From the NCBI RefSeq assembly GCF_004010955.1, contig NZ_CP025227.1, positions 1 to 64,000 on the forward strand: DNA of 64,000 bases, given 5' to 3'. This document shows, in pieces, positions 30,723-38,357 of the stretch. The notes beneath the pieces are model-generated. The model saw nothing but the letters and a program-made list of their open reading frames with translations, ran no database searches and was not told where the DNA came from. Source of the DNA: Actinomyces wuliandei (lineage in GTDB: Bacteria > Actinomycetota > Actinomycetes > Actinomycetales > Actinomycetaceae). How positions within the stretch are numbered: the first letter of the stretch is position 1; each line of letters starts with the position of its first letter. The translations under genes were made by a program, and so were the position numbers.

Positions 30723-31688
30723 ATGACACATCCACGAACGCAGCCGGATCCCACGTCCCAGGTCCAGGATCACGCACAGACCCCGGCACGGATCCCCACC
30801 CCGGGTAGGATGAACCAGAAGTAGCGGCCGCTCTTCCAGCCCTGTGCGCTCAACAACGGCGTCACCTTGAAGAACCGCCTCGTGGTCGCGCCCCTGACTA
30901 TCTACGACTCCGGTGCCGACGGCGAGCTGACCGAGTTCGCCCGGCGCTTCTGGCGGGACCGCTTTACGGGGTTCTCCCTGTTCATCATGCCCTTCACCAA
31001 CGTGGCGCCGGTGGTATCGGCTTCGAGTCCCCCAACGCCTTTGACGAGCGGCATCTGGCCACGCTGCGGGAGTACGCGGACACTGCCCACGAGCAGGGTG
31101 CGCTGGCGGTCGCTCAGTTGGCTCACTCCGGACTGCGTGCCGATCCACGGATGACCCAGGGCCACGACGTCGTCTCCCCGACCACTGCCCCCTTCGCGGG
31201 CTCGCGCGCTATGACGGACACCGAGGTGCACGGGCTCGTCGATGGCTATGGCAGACACCCTTGCCCTGGTCGACTCCCTGCTGGACAAGCCGCTGCAGTA
31301 CCTGCACGTATCACTGTGGGACTTCTACAAGCGTGCCCGGCGCGGCGCGGACACCAGCCTCACCCGCATGCAGCTGCTCCACGAGCGCATCGCCGGACGC
31401 CTGCCACTGACCGGGGTGGGCAGGCTATACACGGCCGACGACATGATCGCCGCCTACAGCGCCGGCTGGGCCGAGCTGATCGCCGTGGGCAAGAGTGTGC
31501 TGCTCAACCCCCACCTGGTCGAGCTGATCGAGAGCGGGAGGGAGGACAAGATCGAGACCACCTTCGACTGGGACAAGGCGGACAGCTATCGCTACACGCC
31601 AGCCATGCTGGAGGGGACCCGGATGGGCACAGACTTCTACCCGCCCTCCAAGCAGTACGGCGTGCGCTACCGTGGTCAGGACTACTGA
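30723..31688 (+). pseudogene. Decayed NADH:flavin oxidoreductase (old yellow enzyme family)
   Basis: The gene had a good start: AGGAGG at 30713-30718 before ATG 30723. The frame then meets a TAG at 30822-30824 (codon 34), just before the conserved RPLFQPCALNNGVTLKNRLV. It shifts frame near 31010, between IMPFTNVAPV and GIGFESPNAFDERHL, where intact relatives read straight through. About 100 residues are missing near 31240, where GLVDGYG is followed at once by ADTLALVDSLLDKPLQYL. The end (RRGADTSLTRMQLLHERI, GVGRLYTADD, AVGKSVLLNPHLVELI) is well preserved. With at least three lesions it cannot be functional. Confidence 0.88.
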
Positions 31689-31693
31689 GATGA

Positions 31694-32308
31694 GCAGCAC
31701 CAGCACCGCAGGCCTGGCTCGACTACGCCGAGTCCGCTGGCTACCGGCGGATCATCCTGGCCGGGCACTCCCTGGGGGCCAACAAGGTTATCTACTACCT
31801 CTTGCGCCACCACGACCCCAGGGTGGAGCACCTCCTGCTCCTCAGTCCCGCCAACCTGCGTCACCTCACCAACCAGGTGACGTCCCAGGAGCGGCAGGTG
31901 GTGCTCGACTACCTGGAGCGTGGACAGGGGCAGCGGCGCCTGCCCTTCCCGCTCATGGGCTGGGTGCCGTGCCGGGCCGAGACCGCCCGGCAGTGGCTCT
32001 TCGACAACATCCTCGACAACGTCCACGTCGAGGCTGACGGCGACTTCTCCCAGGTCGCCGCGATGAGGCACACCGGGGCCATGCTCATCGGCACCTACGA
32101 CCGGTTCACCTACGGTGACCCGGCTGGGTTCCTGACCACCATCAATGACCACACCGCCGACCCAGACGCCAACGAGCTCGTACTCATCAAGGGGACCGGG
32201 CACACCTACCAGGGCAAGGACCAGGAGGTCGCCGAGACCATCGCGCGCCTGGTCTGCTCCTGGGAGACGTCCGGGACGCCGGACCTGAGCCCTCCCAGGA
32301 CCGGGTAG
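31694..32308 (+). pseudogene. Alpha/beta hydrolase lacking its N-terminus
   Basis: An open frame of about 204 codons begins immediately after a stop at 31691-31693 without a start signal, and opens in the middle of a hydrolase: QAWLDYAESAGYRRIILAGH-type region with the nucleophile in AGHSLGANK, then a late Asp (DRFTYGD) and His (KGTGHTYQGKD). The likely family is DUF1749-type or a related esterase. The first ~90-100 residues, including the oxyanion strand, are gone. A TTG at 31802 could start a shorter peptide without the nucleophile. It lies six bases after the oxidoreductase remnant, so one deletion may have joined the two. Confidence 0.75.
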
Positions 32309-32459
32309 GGGCCACCGGGCAGGGGTCACTCTGCCAGGCAGGGGCGGACCGGGCCTCGACCTCCAGGTGGACCACACTCACGTGGGCCACATTCCATACC
32401 TCCATCCTAAGGTCTCAGGAACCGTGGCAGTCTTGCGGTGCCGCCTTCTTGCCCAGCAC

Positions 32460-33269
32460 CTAACCCAGCAGGGCCAGGACCACTGCGGCGCTGCGGGCTG
32501 CGGCCTCCTGTGCCCCCATGTGGAAGTCGCGGCCCGCCTGGGGTCCGCACAGGTCAGAGACACCGCGCACGGACAGGAAGGGCAGGCCCGCGCTCGCAGC
32601 CACCTGGGCCAGGGCGGTGGACTCCATGTCTGTACTGATCGCTGAGGGGAAGACCCGACGGACCGTGGCCACGTTGGCCTCAGTGACGAAGGAGCTGCCC
32701 GCCAGCATCTGACCGATGCGCATGTGGGCCTGCCCGGAGGAGGGCGTGGCGGCCCGCAGCGCGGGCTCGCCCACCCGTCCCAGCCTGGCCAGCAGGGAGG
32801 GTGCGCCGTGGAAGATCTCGGGCTGGCCGGGTGTCTGGCCGTGCAGGTAGCCGAAGGCGGTGGCGTCGGCGTCAGTGAAGGCCAGGGCGGTGGACGCGCA
32901 TACGTCGCCCACCTCCACCTGGGTACCCAGGCCGCCGGTGGTGCCAGCGGAGATGACGACCTGCGGACGCACCTGGGTCAGGGCAGCGGTCAGGGCGGAG
33001 GCGGCTGCGACCAGGCCGATACCTGAGCGCAGCAGGATCACCTCACGGGGCGCGGCCGCGTCGCCGCCGAGAGTAGCGGGGCCGGTGAGGGGGCTGGTCA
33101 CCTCAGGGCCGACAGTTGCGGACAGCTCCAGGCTCCAGGTCTCGGCGGAGCCCAGCAGGGTGGGCGGGGTGGCGCCGTCGAGCCTGGGCAGGGCCTCCAG
33201 GAAGGGCTGGGCCTCCTCGGGCATCGCCACCGAGATGATCGCGGCAGCAGGACGGGGGGCTGACGTCAT
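32460..33269 (-). CDS. mtnN: 5'-methylthioadenosine/S-adenosylhomocysteine nucleosidase
   Basis: MtnN cleaves SAH to S-ribosylhomocysteine (the LuxS substrate) and adenine, and also MTA. The 269-residue protein shows AIISVAMPEEAQPFLEAL at the start, ISAGTTGGLG, the DMESTALAQVAASAGLPFL substrate-binding motif and VRGVSDLCG near the end, with the catalytic Asp in that last motif. It contains an insertion of about 25 residues (after residue 40) relative to short family members. luxS lies about 4.2 kb further on, so both steps of the autoinducer-2 route are in the window. Confidence 0.94.
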   Translation of the reverse strand: MTSAPRPAAAIISVAMPEEAQPFLEALPRLDGATPPTLLGSAETWSLELSATVGPEVTSPLTGPATLGGDAAAPREVILLRSGIGLVAAASALTAALTQVRPQVVISAGTTGGLGTQVEVGDVCASTALAFTDADATAFGYLHGQTPGQPEIFHGAPSLLARLGRVGEPALRAATPSSGQAHMRIGQMLAGSSFVTEANVATVRRVFPSAISTDMESTALAQVAASAGLPFLSVRGVSDLCGPQAGRDFHMGAQEAAARSAAVVLALLG

Positions 33270-33278
33270 GGGAGAAGC

Positions 33279-33497
33279 CTACGGCGTCGGTGGTGCTGTG
33301 TCCCCGGCGGGTGTCGCGGGGTCGGTGTCCTGCCCGGGATTGTCCGGCGTGCTCAGCCCCAGGAGGACCGCCTCCACCGCCTGGTGCAGGACTAGGTGCG
33401 GGTCGCGCTCGGTCTCGTGCCAGGTGGGGTGCCCATTCTCCAGGCCGCCAGCGCCCCCGGCGAGCGGGCCGCCCGGCTGCTTGGCTGTGTCTGGCGT
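33279..33497 (-). pseudogene. C-terminal remnant of an unknown gene upstream of mtnN
   Basis: A 72-codon open stretch without a start, lying between a TAG (33498-33500) and its own stop ten bases before the mtnN ATG. It reads ENGHPTWHETERDPHLVLHQ and then AVEAVLLGLSTPDN with an Asp/Pro/Ala tail. Codon pattern and position just ahead of mtnN suggest it was the last part of a co-transcribed gene. I do not recognise the family. Confidence 0.35.
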
Positions 33498-33553
33498 CTA
33501 TGCCTGGTCGGGGTGCTGGGGCGGCTCCGTCCGCCTGCGGCCCTGTGGCCTGT

Positions 33554-33690
33554 AAGGACCGCAGTACCGTGGAGCGGTGCCTCGGCCACCTCAGGCACGA
33601 CCACCAGGCACGACAAGCCCGCCGCGCGCCACTAGGCCACCACCCACATCGCCAGCATCAACCACTGGCTCAAACGACTTACACAACACG
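33554..33690 (+). pseudogene. Remnant of an IS5-type transposase C-terminus
   Basis: Reading across one frameshift and one stop, the stretch gives KDRSTVERCLGHLRH (33554 onward), then TRHDKPAARH (33603-33632), a TAG, and ATTHIASINHWLKRL. This matches the end of IS5-family transposases, which finish with an R-x-VER motif followed by an RYDK/RHDK motif and a final ASI-x-x-WL helix. Nothing of the catalytic core remains and no terminal inverted repeats are visible. Confidence 0.6.
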
Positions 33691-33692
33691 AC

Positions 33693-34371
33693 CTAGTCGC
33701 TGAGGCCGTGCCGGAAGGCCTCTACGACCACCTCAAGCCTACTGGTGGCCCCCATCTTGCGCATGATGGTGGAGACGTAGGTCTTGACTGTGGTCTCGCC
33801 GAGATGGAGCTGATGGGCGATCTGTCGGTTGCTGCGTGCCTGGCACAGGAGACGGAGGACCTCCTGCTCCCGCTCTGACAAGTCCGTATGTATGGCCGAC
33901 TGCGCTTGCGGGGAACTGCCATGGCGGTACCGCTCCAGGACGCGGCTGGTCGGCCCCGGTGACAGGACCTTTCCACCAGCTGCCACTGCGCGGACAGCAT
34001 CCGCGACCTTGGCGGGGGGCGTGTTCTTGAGGAGGAACCCTGAGGCCCCTGCAACGATCGCGCCATCAAGGAACGTGTCGTCGTCGAAGGCGGTCAGGAG
34101 CAGGACTCGTGTCCGCCTGTTCGCCTGAAGAATTTGCGAGGTCGCGGCTACGTCGTCCAGTGTGGGCATCAGTATGTCCATGAGGAAGACGTTGATGGTG
34201 CGCGTGCGGGCAAGATTCACGGCCTCGGCGCCGTTCACGGCCGGCGATGACGCTGATGCCCGGTTGGGCGTCGAGGAGAGGGGACAGGGCCTCAAGGACG
34301 ATCGGGTCGTCATCGACGAGAGCGATGCGAATCGGACCGCTAGACGTACCCGGCGTGCCTGCGGTACTCAT
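33693..34371 (-). pseudogene. LuxR-type response regulator broken by a frameshift
   Basis: From ATG 34371 the frame reads IRIALVDDDPIVLEALSPLL, the start of a receiver domain, until about 34240. The conserved reading then continues in another frame (NGAEAVNLARTRTINVFLMD, with the phospho-acceptor Asp in FLMDILMP, Lys in GFLLKNTPP) to a LuxR helix-turn-helix (LSEREQEVLRLLCQARSNRQ, TTVKTYVSTIMRKMG). The break is at the end of receiver helix 1/strand 2, so no full receiver is made unless the ribosome shifts frame or the base call is wrong. No histidine kinase is adjacent. Confidence 0.8.
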
Positions 34372-34414
34372 GGCTGATCTTTCGTGCTCAGGGGCAGGAT
34401 GACGTGAGGATCTG

Positions 34415-34555
34415 CTAGTGGCCGGTCGGGGTGACGGTGACGACCCACCGTAGGCGGGGGCACTCCTGGACGCCGATGAGGCCGTAGTCTGAGGAGATGG
34501 CAGGTGTGCGGGGCGCCCCTGGCCAGGGGGTCGATAGGGATCGGGGAGCGGACAT
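34415..34555 (-). CDS. Possible 46-residue peptide gene upstream of the broken regulator
   Basis: An ATG at 34555 is preceded by AAAGGA with four bases between, a good ribosome site. The frame encodes MSAPRSLSTPWPGAPRTPAI and then SSDYGLIGVQECPRLRWVV with a TVTPTGH end. It has one Cys, no signal peptide and no membrane segment. It lies between a LuxR-type regulator remnant and an ABC drug-type transporter on the other strand. It may be a real small protein or peptide precursor, or chance. Confidence 0.35.
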   Translation of the reverse strand: MSAPRSLSTPWPGAPRTPAISSDYGLIGVQECPRLRWVVTVTPTGH

Positions 34556-34738
34556 GGTGTCCTTTCTATAAAGAAGACCGGGGCAGGCTACCTGACTCCC
34601 TGGGGCCGGGCAAGCAGTTGGTCGTCGTTTTCTCCCGATCTCGCTCGTGTGGATCCTGGGTGGTGCGGAGTCCCTGGCCCGCTACCAGCGTCGGCCTCAC
34701 GTCGGCCCCGCCAGATCTCTGGTCAGCAAGGAGCCGCC

Positions 34739-34807
34739 ATGACGGAAGAAGGGCCGGAGGTGTACGGAAGGAGGGGGTCGGCTGTACGGAGGAAGGAGCC
34801 CCGCTGA
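34739..34807 (+). CDS. Possible 22-residue leader peptide
   Basis: AAGGAG at 34728-34733 precedes ATG 34739, and the short frame MTEEGPEVYGRRGSAVRRKE ends at TGA 34805-34807, about 150 bases before the ABC transporter ATPase gene. It has no recognised family. Position and ribosome site make a leader peptide possible; chance is equally plausible. Confidence 0.2.
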   Translation: MTEEGPEVYGRRGSAVRRKEPR

Positions 34808-34959
34808 GACCAAGTATGGTCCTGGTTGCGCCGCCGAGGAGGAGGACCGGGGACTGCTGCCCGCAGTGAAATAGATGTGACAGAACCCCGAGGGAACGTA
34901 CGGGACCGGCACCTGGCTGGTCGGCCTGTTGCCCCTTGGACAACAAGAAGGACAGACAG

Positions 34960-35865
34960 ATGATCGAGGTATCAGGTCTGGTCAAGAGATTTGGAGCAGT
35001 CGTTGCCGTCGACAACCTGTCATTCAGGGTCGAGGACGGAGCGTTCTTCGCCTTCCTGGGGACCAACGGCGCTGGCAAGACCACCACGATCTCGTGCACG
35101 ACCACTCTCCTCCCCCTGGACCAGGGGGACATCACTATCGACGGGATGAGCGTCAAGGACCGGGGCCACGAGGTGCGCTCACGCATCGGTGTCGTCTTCC
35201 AGCAGTCCCTGCTCGACCCCCGGCTCACCACCCTGGAGAACCTCCGCTTCAAGGCGGACCTGTACGGTGTGGGACACCGGCGCATCCACGAGCTTGTTGA
35301 CCTCGTTGACCTTGAGGACTTCGTGGACCGCCCCTACGGTGTCCTGTCCGGTGGGCAGAAGCGACGCGTGGATATCGCCAGGGCGCTTCTGAACAAGCCG
35401 CGGACCCTGTTCCTCGACGAGCCGACGACAGGGCTGGACCCCTACAGCCGTGAGCAGGTGTGGAAGGCGATGGCAAGTCTGCGCCAGGAGTTGGGCCTGA
35501 CCATTGTGCTGACCACCCACTACATGCAGGAGACCGAGTCCGTTGATCACGTCCTTGTCATTGACAAAGGTGCTGCCGTGGCTGAGGGGACGCCTGCCCA
35601 GCTACGGGCCCGGTACTCCACGCCCAGGCTGCTCATGGTGCCAGCGCCAGGCCGCGACCAGGAGGTGGTCGCGGCGGTTGAGCGCCACCTGGGCAGGTCC
35701 GACTGGTACCGCGAGGGCGGTGGGGTGCACACCTCCGTGCCCAGCTCCGCAGCGGCACTCACCCTGCTCAATGACCTTGCCGATGCCGTCACGGACTTCC
35801 AGGTGATCCAGGGGTCCATGGACGACGTCTTCCTCAACCTTGTCAACGGAGGAAGGACCTCATGA
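34960..35865 (+). CDS. ABC transporter ATP-binding protein (DrrA/drug-export type)
   Basis: The ATPase of an exporter, about 301 residues: Walker A LGTNGAGKTTTISC, Q-loop VVFQQSLLDP, signature LSGGQKRRVDIARALL, Walker B LFLDEPTTGLDP and H-loop LTTHYMQE, followed by a ~90-residue C-terminal extension with DUF4162-like features as in DrrA. ATG 34960 follows AAGGA; the frame starts at a TTG at 34936. Its stop overlaps the permease ATG (ATGA). In Thr-rich GKTTTISCTTTLL the residues after Walker A are slightly unusual. Drug or lipid export is the family role; the substrate is unknown. Confidence 0.93.
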   Translation: MIEVSGLVKRFGAVVAVDNLSFRVEDGAFFAFLGTNGAGKTTTISCTTTLLPLDQGDITIDGMSVKDRGHEVRSRIGVVFQQSLLDPRLTTLENLRFKADLYGVGHRRIHELVDLVDLEDFVDRPYGVLSGGQKRRVDIARALLNKPRTLFLDEPTTGLDPYSREQVWKAMASLRQELGLTIVLTTHYMQETESVDHVLVIDKGAAVAEGTPAQLRARYSTPRLLMVPAPGRDQEVVAAVERHLGRSDWYREGGGVHTSVPSSAAALTLLNDLADAVTDFQVIQGSMDDVFLNLVNGGRTS

Positions 35866-36740
35866 GGATCATCATGGCGCTCGTGCGGCGCAACCTGCGG
35901 ATCTACCTTCGGGACCGAGCCGGGGTGCTGCTGTCCCTGCTGTCAGCGTTCATCCTCCTGCTGCTCTACCTACTGTTCCTCGGGTCTATCCAGGTGGACA
36001 ACCTTGAGGAGTCCGTACCGGGTGCGTCCTCTGACGACGTAGGCCGCTACATCGGCTCCTGGGTCTACGCGGGCATCGTCATGATCACGCCGATCACCAC
36101 CGGCCTTGCGGCTTTCCAGACCTACGTGGACGACCGCGTCAGCGGACGGTTCAAGGAGTTCCGAGTCTCTCCGATCCGCCGCACCCAACTCATCCTGGGC
36201 TACCAGCTCGGCGCCGTCCTGGTCGCGGTGGCCATGGGCGCCGTGGTCCTAGTGGCAGGAGCCGTCATGGTCGCGGCTATCTACGGGGAGTTTGCCGGGT
36301 GGGCCGCTATGGCCCAGGGGTTGGGTCTGATCCTGCTGATCTCCTGGTCCTTCGGGGCGCTGTCCGCCTTTGGGCTGACATTTGTCCACTCAGAGGGATC
36401 CTTCACCACCGTGTCTACCATCACGGGGACGCTCTTGGGCTTCCTGGCGGGAGCCTACCTGCCCCTGGGACTGCTGTCTGACTCCGTGGTCAACGTCATC
36501 AATGTGCTGCCCTTCTCCTCCGGCGCCATGCTGCTGCGCGAGCCCCTGGCAGGCAGAGCGCTGGACAACCTGGCGGGCGGCTCCGAGCCGGTGCGAGAGG
36601 CTGTCGAGACCTACTACGGGCACGTCATCAGCATCGGGGACACGCAGATCGAGCCCGTGTGGGCCGTCGTGGGCCTGCTGCTCCTCGGGCTGATGTTCAC
36701 CGTGGCTGGGTCCGCCCGTATCGGGAGGAGCATCCGATGA
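35862..36740 (+). CDS. ABC-2 type transporter permease
   Basis: Membrane partner of the preceding ATPase, 292 residues with six membrane segments (near 22-42, 66-84, 113-138, 145-168, 180-198, 258-278) and the ABC-2 pattern FKEFRVSPIRRTQLILGYQL. It overlaps the ATPase by four bases and the following acyltransferase fragment by four bases (ATGA), so the three were one operon. Confidence 0.92.
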   Translation: MRIIMALVRRNLRIYLRDRAGVLLSLLSAFILLLLYLLFLGSIQVDNLEESVPGASSDDVGRYIGSWVYAGIVMITPITTGLAAFQTYVDDRVSGRFKEFRVSPIRRTQLILGYQLGAVLVAVAMGAVVLVAGAVMVAAIYGEFAGWAAMAQGLGLILLISWSFGALSAFGLTFVHSEGSFTTVSTITGTLLGFLAGAYLPLGLLSDSVVNVINVLPFSSGAMLLREPLAGRALDNLAGGSEPVREAVETYYGHVISIGDTQIEPVWAVVGLLLLGLMFTVAGSARIGRSIR

Positions 36741-37021
36741 GTACCGTCTACCTTATCCCTGGCCAGGGGAGCCAGGTTGTCTCCATGGGACGGGCATCGG
36801 CAACCCGCTCCCACCGGGCGGCTGACCTTTTCGACGCGGCCTCTACCCTTACCCTGTTGACGGTATCCGGCTCGCCGCTACGCGGGGCAGGATCATGCCC
36901 TAGCTCCCACTGGAGGCTTGCCGGAAACACAGCCTGCCCGAGGAGCTCGGATACGATTGCGGGGACCTGTTCCCTACCCGTAAGCTCAGTTAGCCGGGCC
37001 AGCACGCTCTGGTCGGTCTGA
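36737..37021 (+). pseudogene. Truncated malonyl-CoA:ACP acyltransferase-like gene
   Basis: The ATG overlaps the permease stop. The first ~38 codons match the start of FabD-type acyltransferases: STVYLIPGQGSQVVSMGR, then RAADLFDAASTLT. After that the frame (TLLTVSGSPLRGAGSCPS) loses all family likeness and stops at 37021. The catalytic Ser and His domains are absent. This suggests the transporter once belonged to a biosynthetic operon, now cut off. Confidence 0.6.
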
Positions 37022-37494
37022 ACCTTCTCCCATCCCGCCTCCACTAGTACGGTCGCTCCACCTCGTCATGGGTTGAGCCCAGATGCTCCACAGCCCGCAG
37101 CACACCGCGCTTCATTCATGGTGATCTGCACCGCCGCTGGGCGCGGGGCATATATCTGTTGTGGCTGTTCCAGGTGGGCGCGAGTAGCGTGGCGCTGCCT
37201 GGCGCGGATCCTGGCAGGGTGAAGACTGTCTGGCACGGGTAGAGCGCCGTGAGCCTGCCTCACGCTCCGTGGCGCTCCGGGCGTCCCGGCAGGCTGGCAC
37301 GGGACAACCTCTTGTCGACACGCTCCATCCTGTCGCGATTCGCGCCAGCCCACCTCGCACGGATTCCGCAGAAGTGGAAGTACTCAGAAAGACAACCCCG
37401 CCTCACTCAAGAGATATGAGGTGTCCCACAACGCCAGAGTGCCATCGTTGCTGGGTGCTGTGGAGCCGGGGCTCCTGAGCAAGCAGACGCCTCT
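37022..37494. other. Gene-free gap between acyltransferase fragment and luxS
   Basis: About 470 bases with no frame that I can assign. The left part overlaps a minus-strand stretch with coding-like composition (see findings). No hairpin with a T-tract is evident at the luxS 3' end. Confidence 0.4.
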
Positions 37495-38076
37495 TCAGAC
37501 CGTGACCTGCTCCCACTCCTGGCGTGCGGCCAGGAAGGCTCGTACGGCCTCCTGGGCGGCGGGCAACGAGTGGTGGGCGCCCCAGCCGCACTGGACCTCG
37601 TTGGCGGCGGGCACCTCGGTGGCCTCCAGGACGTCGCGGCAGGTGGACTCCAGGACGGCCAGGAAGTCCTGCGGCTCTAGGCCCAGGGTCAGGGCGTAGA
37701 AGCCCGTCTGGCAGCCCATGGGGGAGAAGTCGATGAGCCGGTCGGTGTGGTTGCGCATGAGCTCGGCGGTCAGGTGCTCCACGGAGTGGACCGCCTCCAT
37801 CTCCAGGTGGTCGCGGTTGGGCTGGCAGAAGCGGACGTCGTACTTGACCAGGACGTCCCCGCCGGGCAGCTCCTTGCGGTCGGCCACCCGCACATAGGGT
37901 GCAGCCACGGCGCGGTGGTCCAGGTTGAAGGACTCCACGTTCATCCGGGGGGTCATCCGGGGGGTCGTCCGGGAGACGGTCTCAGAGCCCGGGGGCACGG
38001 GCGCGGCACCCGCCGCAGCAGGCTCGGAGGCGGACGTCGTGGTGGGGGAGCCAGCCGGGTCGCTCACAGTGGTCAT
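37495..38076 (-). CDS. luxS: S-ribosylhomocysteine lyase LuxS
   Basis: LuxS converts S-ribosylhomocysteine to homocysteine and the autoinducer-2 precursor DPD. The family begins at [20 protein letters not shown]; the metal site HSVEHLTAE (HxxEH) and the catalytic/metal Cys in [13 protein letters not shown] are present, with [11 protein letters not shown] between. From ATG 38076 the protein is 193 residues with a 44-residue Ala/Pro/Thr/Ser-rich extension that normal LuxS lacks; from ATG 37944 it is a standard ~149. Neither start has a strong ribosome site. A 12-base triplicate repeat lies at the junction. Confidence 0.95.
   Translation of the reverse strand: MTTVSDPAGSPTTTSASEPAAAGAAPVPPGSETVSRTTPRMTPRMNVESFNLDHRAVAAPYVRVADRKELPGGDVLVKYDVRFCQPNRDHLEMEAVHSVEHLTAELMRNHTDRLIDFSPMGCQTGFYALTLGLEPQDFLAVLESTCRDVLEATEVPAANEVQCGWGAHHSLPAAQEAVRAFLAARQEWEQVTV
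37941..37976. repeat. Three 12-base repeats in the luxS extension
   Basis: The unit TCATCCGGGGGG occurs at 37941-37952 and 37953-37964, and a variant TCGTCCGGGAGA at 37965-37976. On the coding strand it gives repeated TPRM residues and places two in-frame ATG codons (including the family start at 37944) in the repeat. Confidence 0.8.
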
Positions 38077-38357
38077 GGCCCCAGCCTAGGACCTGTGCGA
38101 AGGGTTCGCTAAGAGTCTGCGGAGGCCCCGTGGTCTGCGGCTCCCCTGGCAGTGCCCACAGTGCCCACAGTGACCACTGCCCAGGGCGCCTGCGCCGTGG
38201 GTGCGTGAGCCGGTGGCTGGCGGGGCCGGAGGTCGCCCGGTCCAGTCCTGTACCCGAGGTCCTACCAGGGTGCGCAATCGTGCTCTAGCATGGAAGGTCG
38301 GCACCCCAGAACCCCTGATAGTCAGTGGTAGTCCTGGTAGCCAAGGAGGAGGACCAG

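Noticed and set aside
30477..30824. Plus-strand frame of 115 codons before the oxidoreductase remnant
   Set aside because: Only its last part (from ATG 30723) belongs to the decayed oxidoreductase gene; the rest has no ribosome site or family likeness.
34936..34959. Upstream TTG start for the ABC ATPase
   Set aside because: AAGGA stands at the correct distance from ATG 34960, and the TTG has no site of its own.
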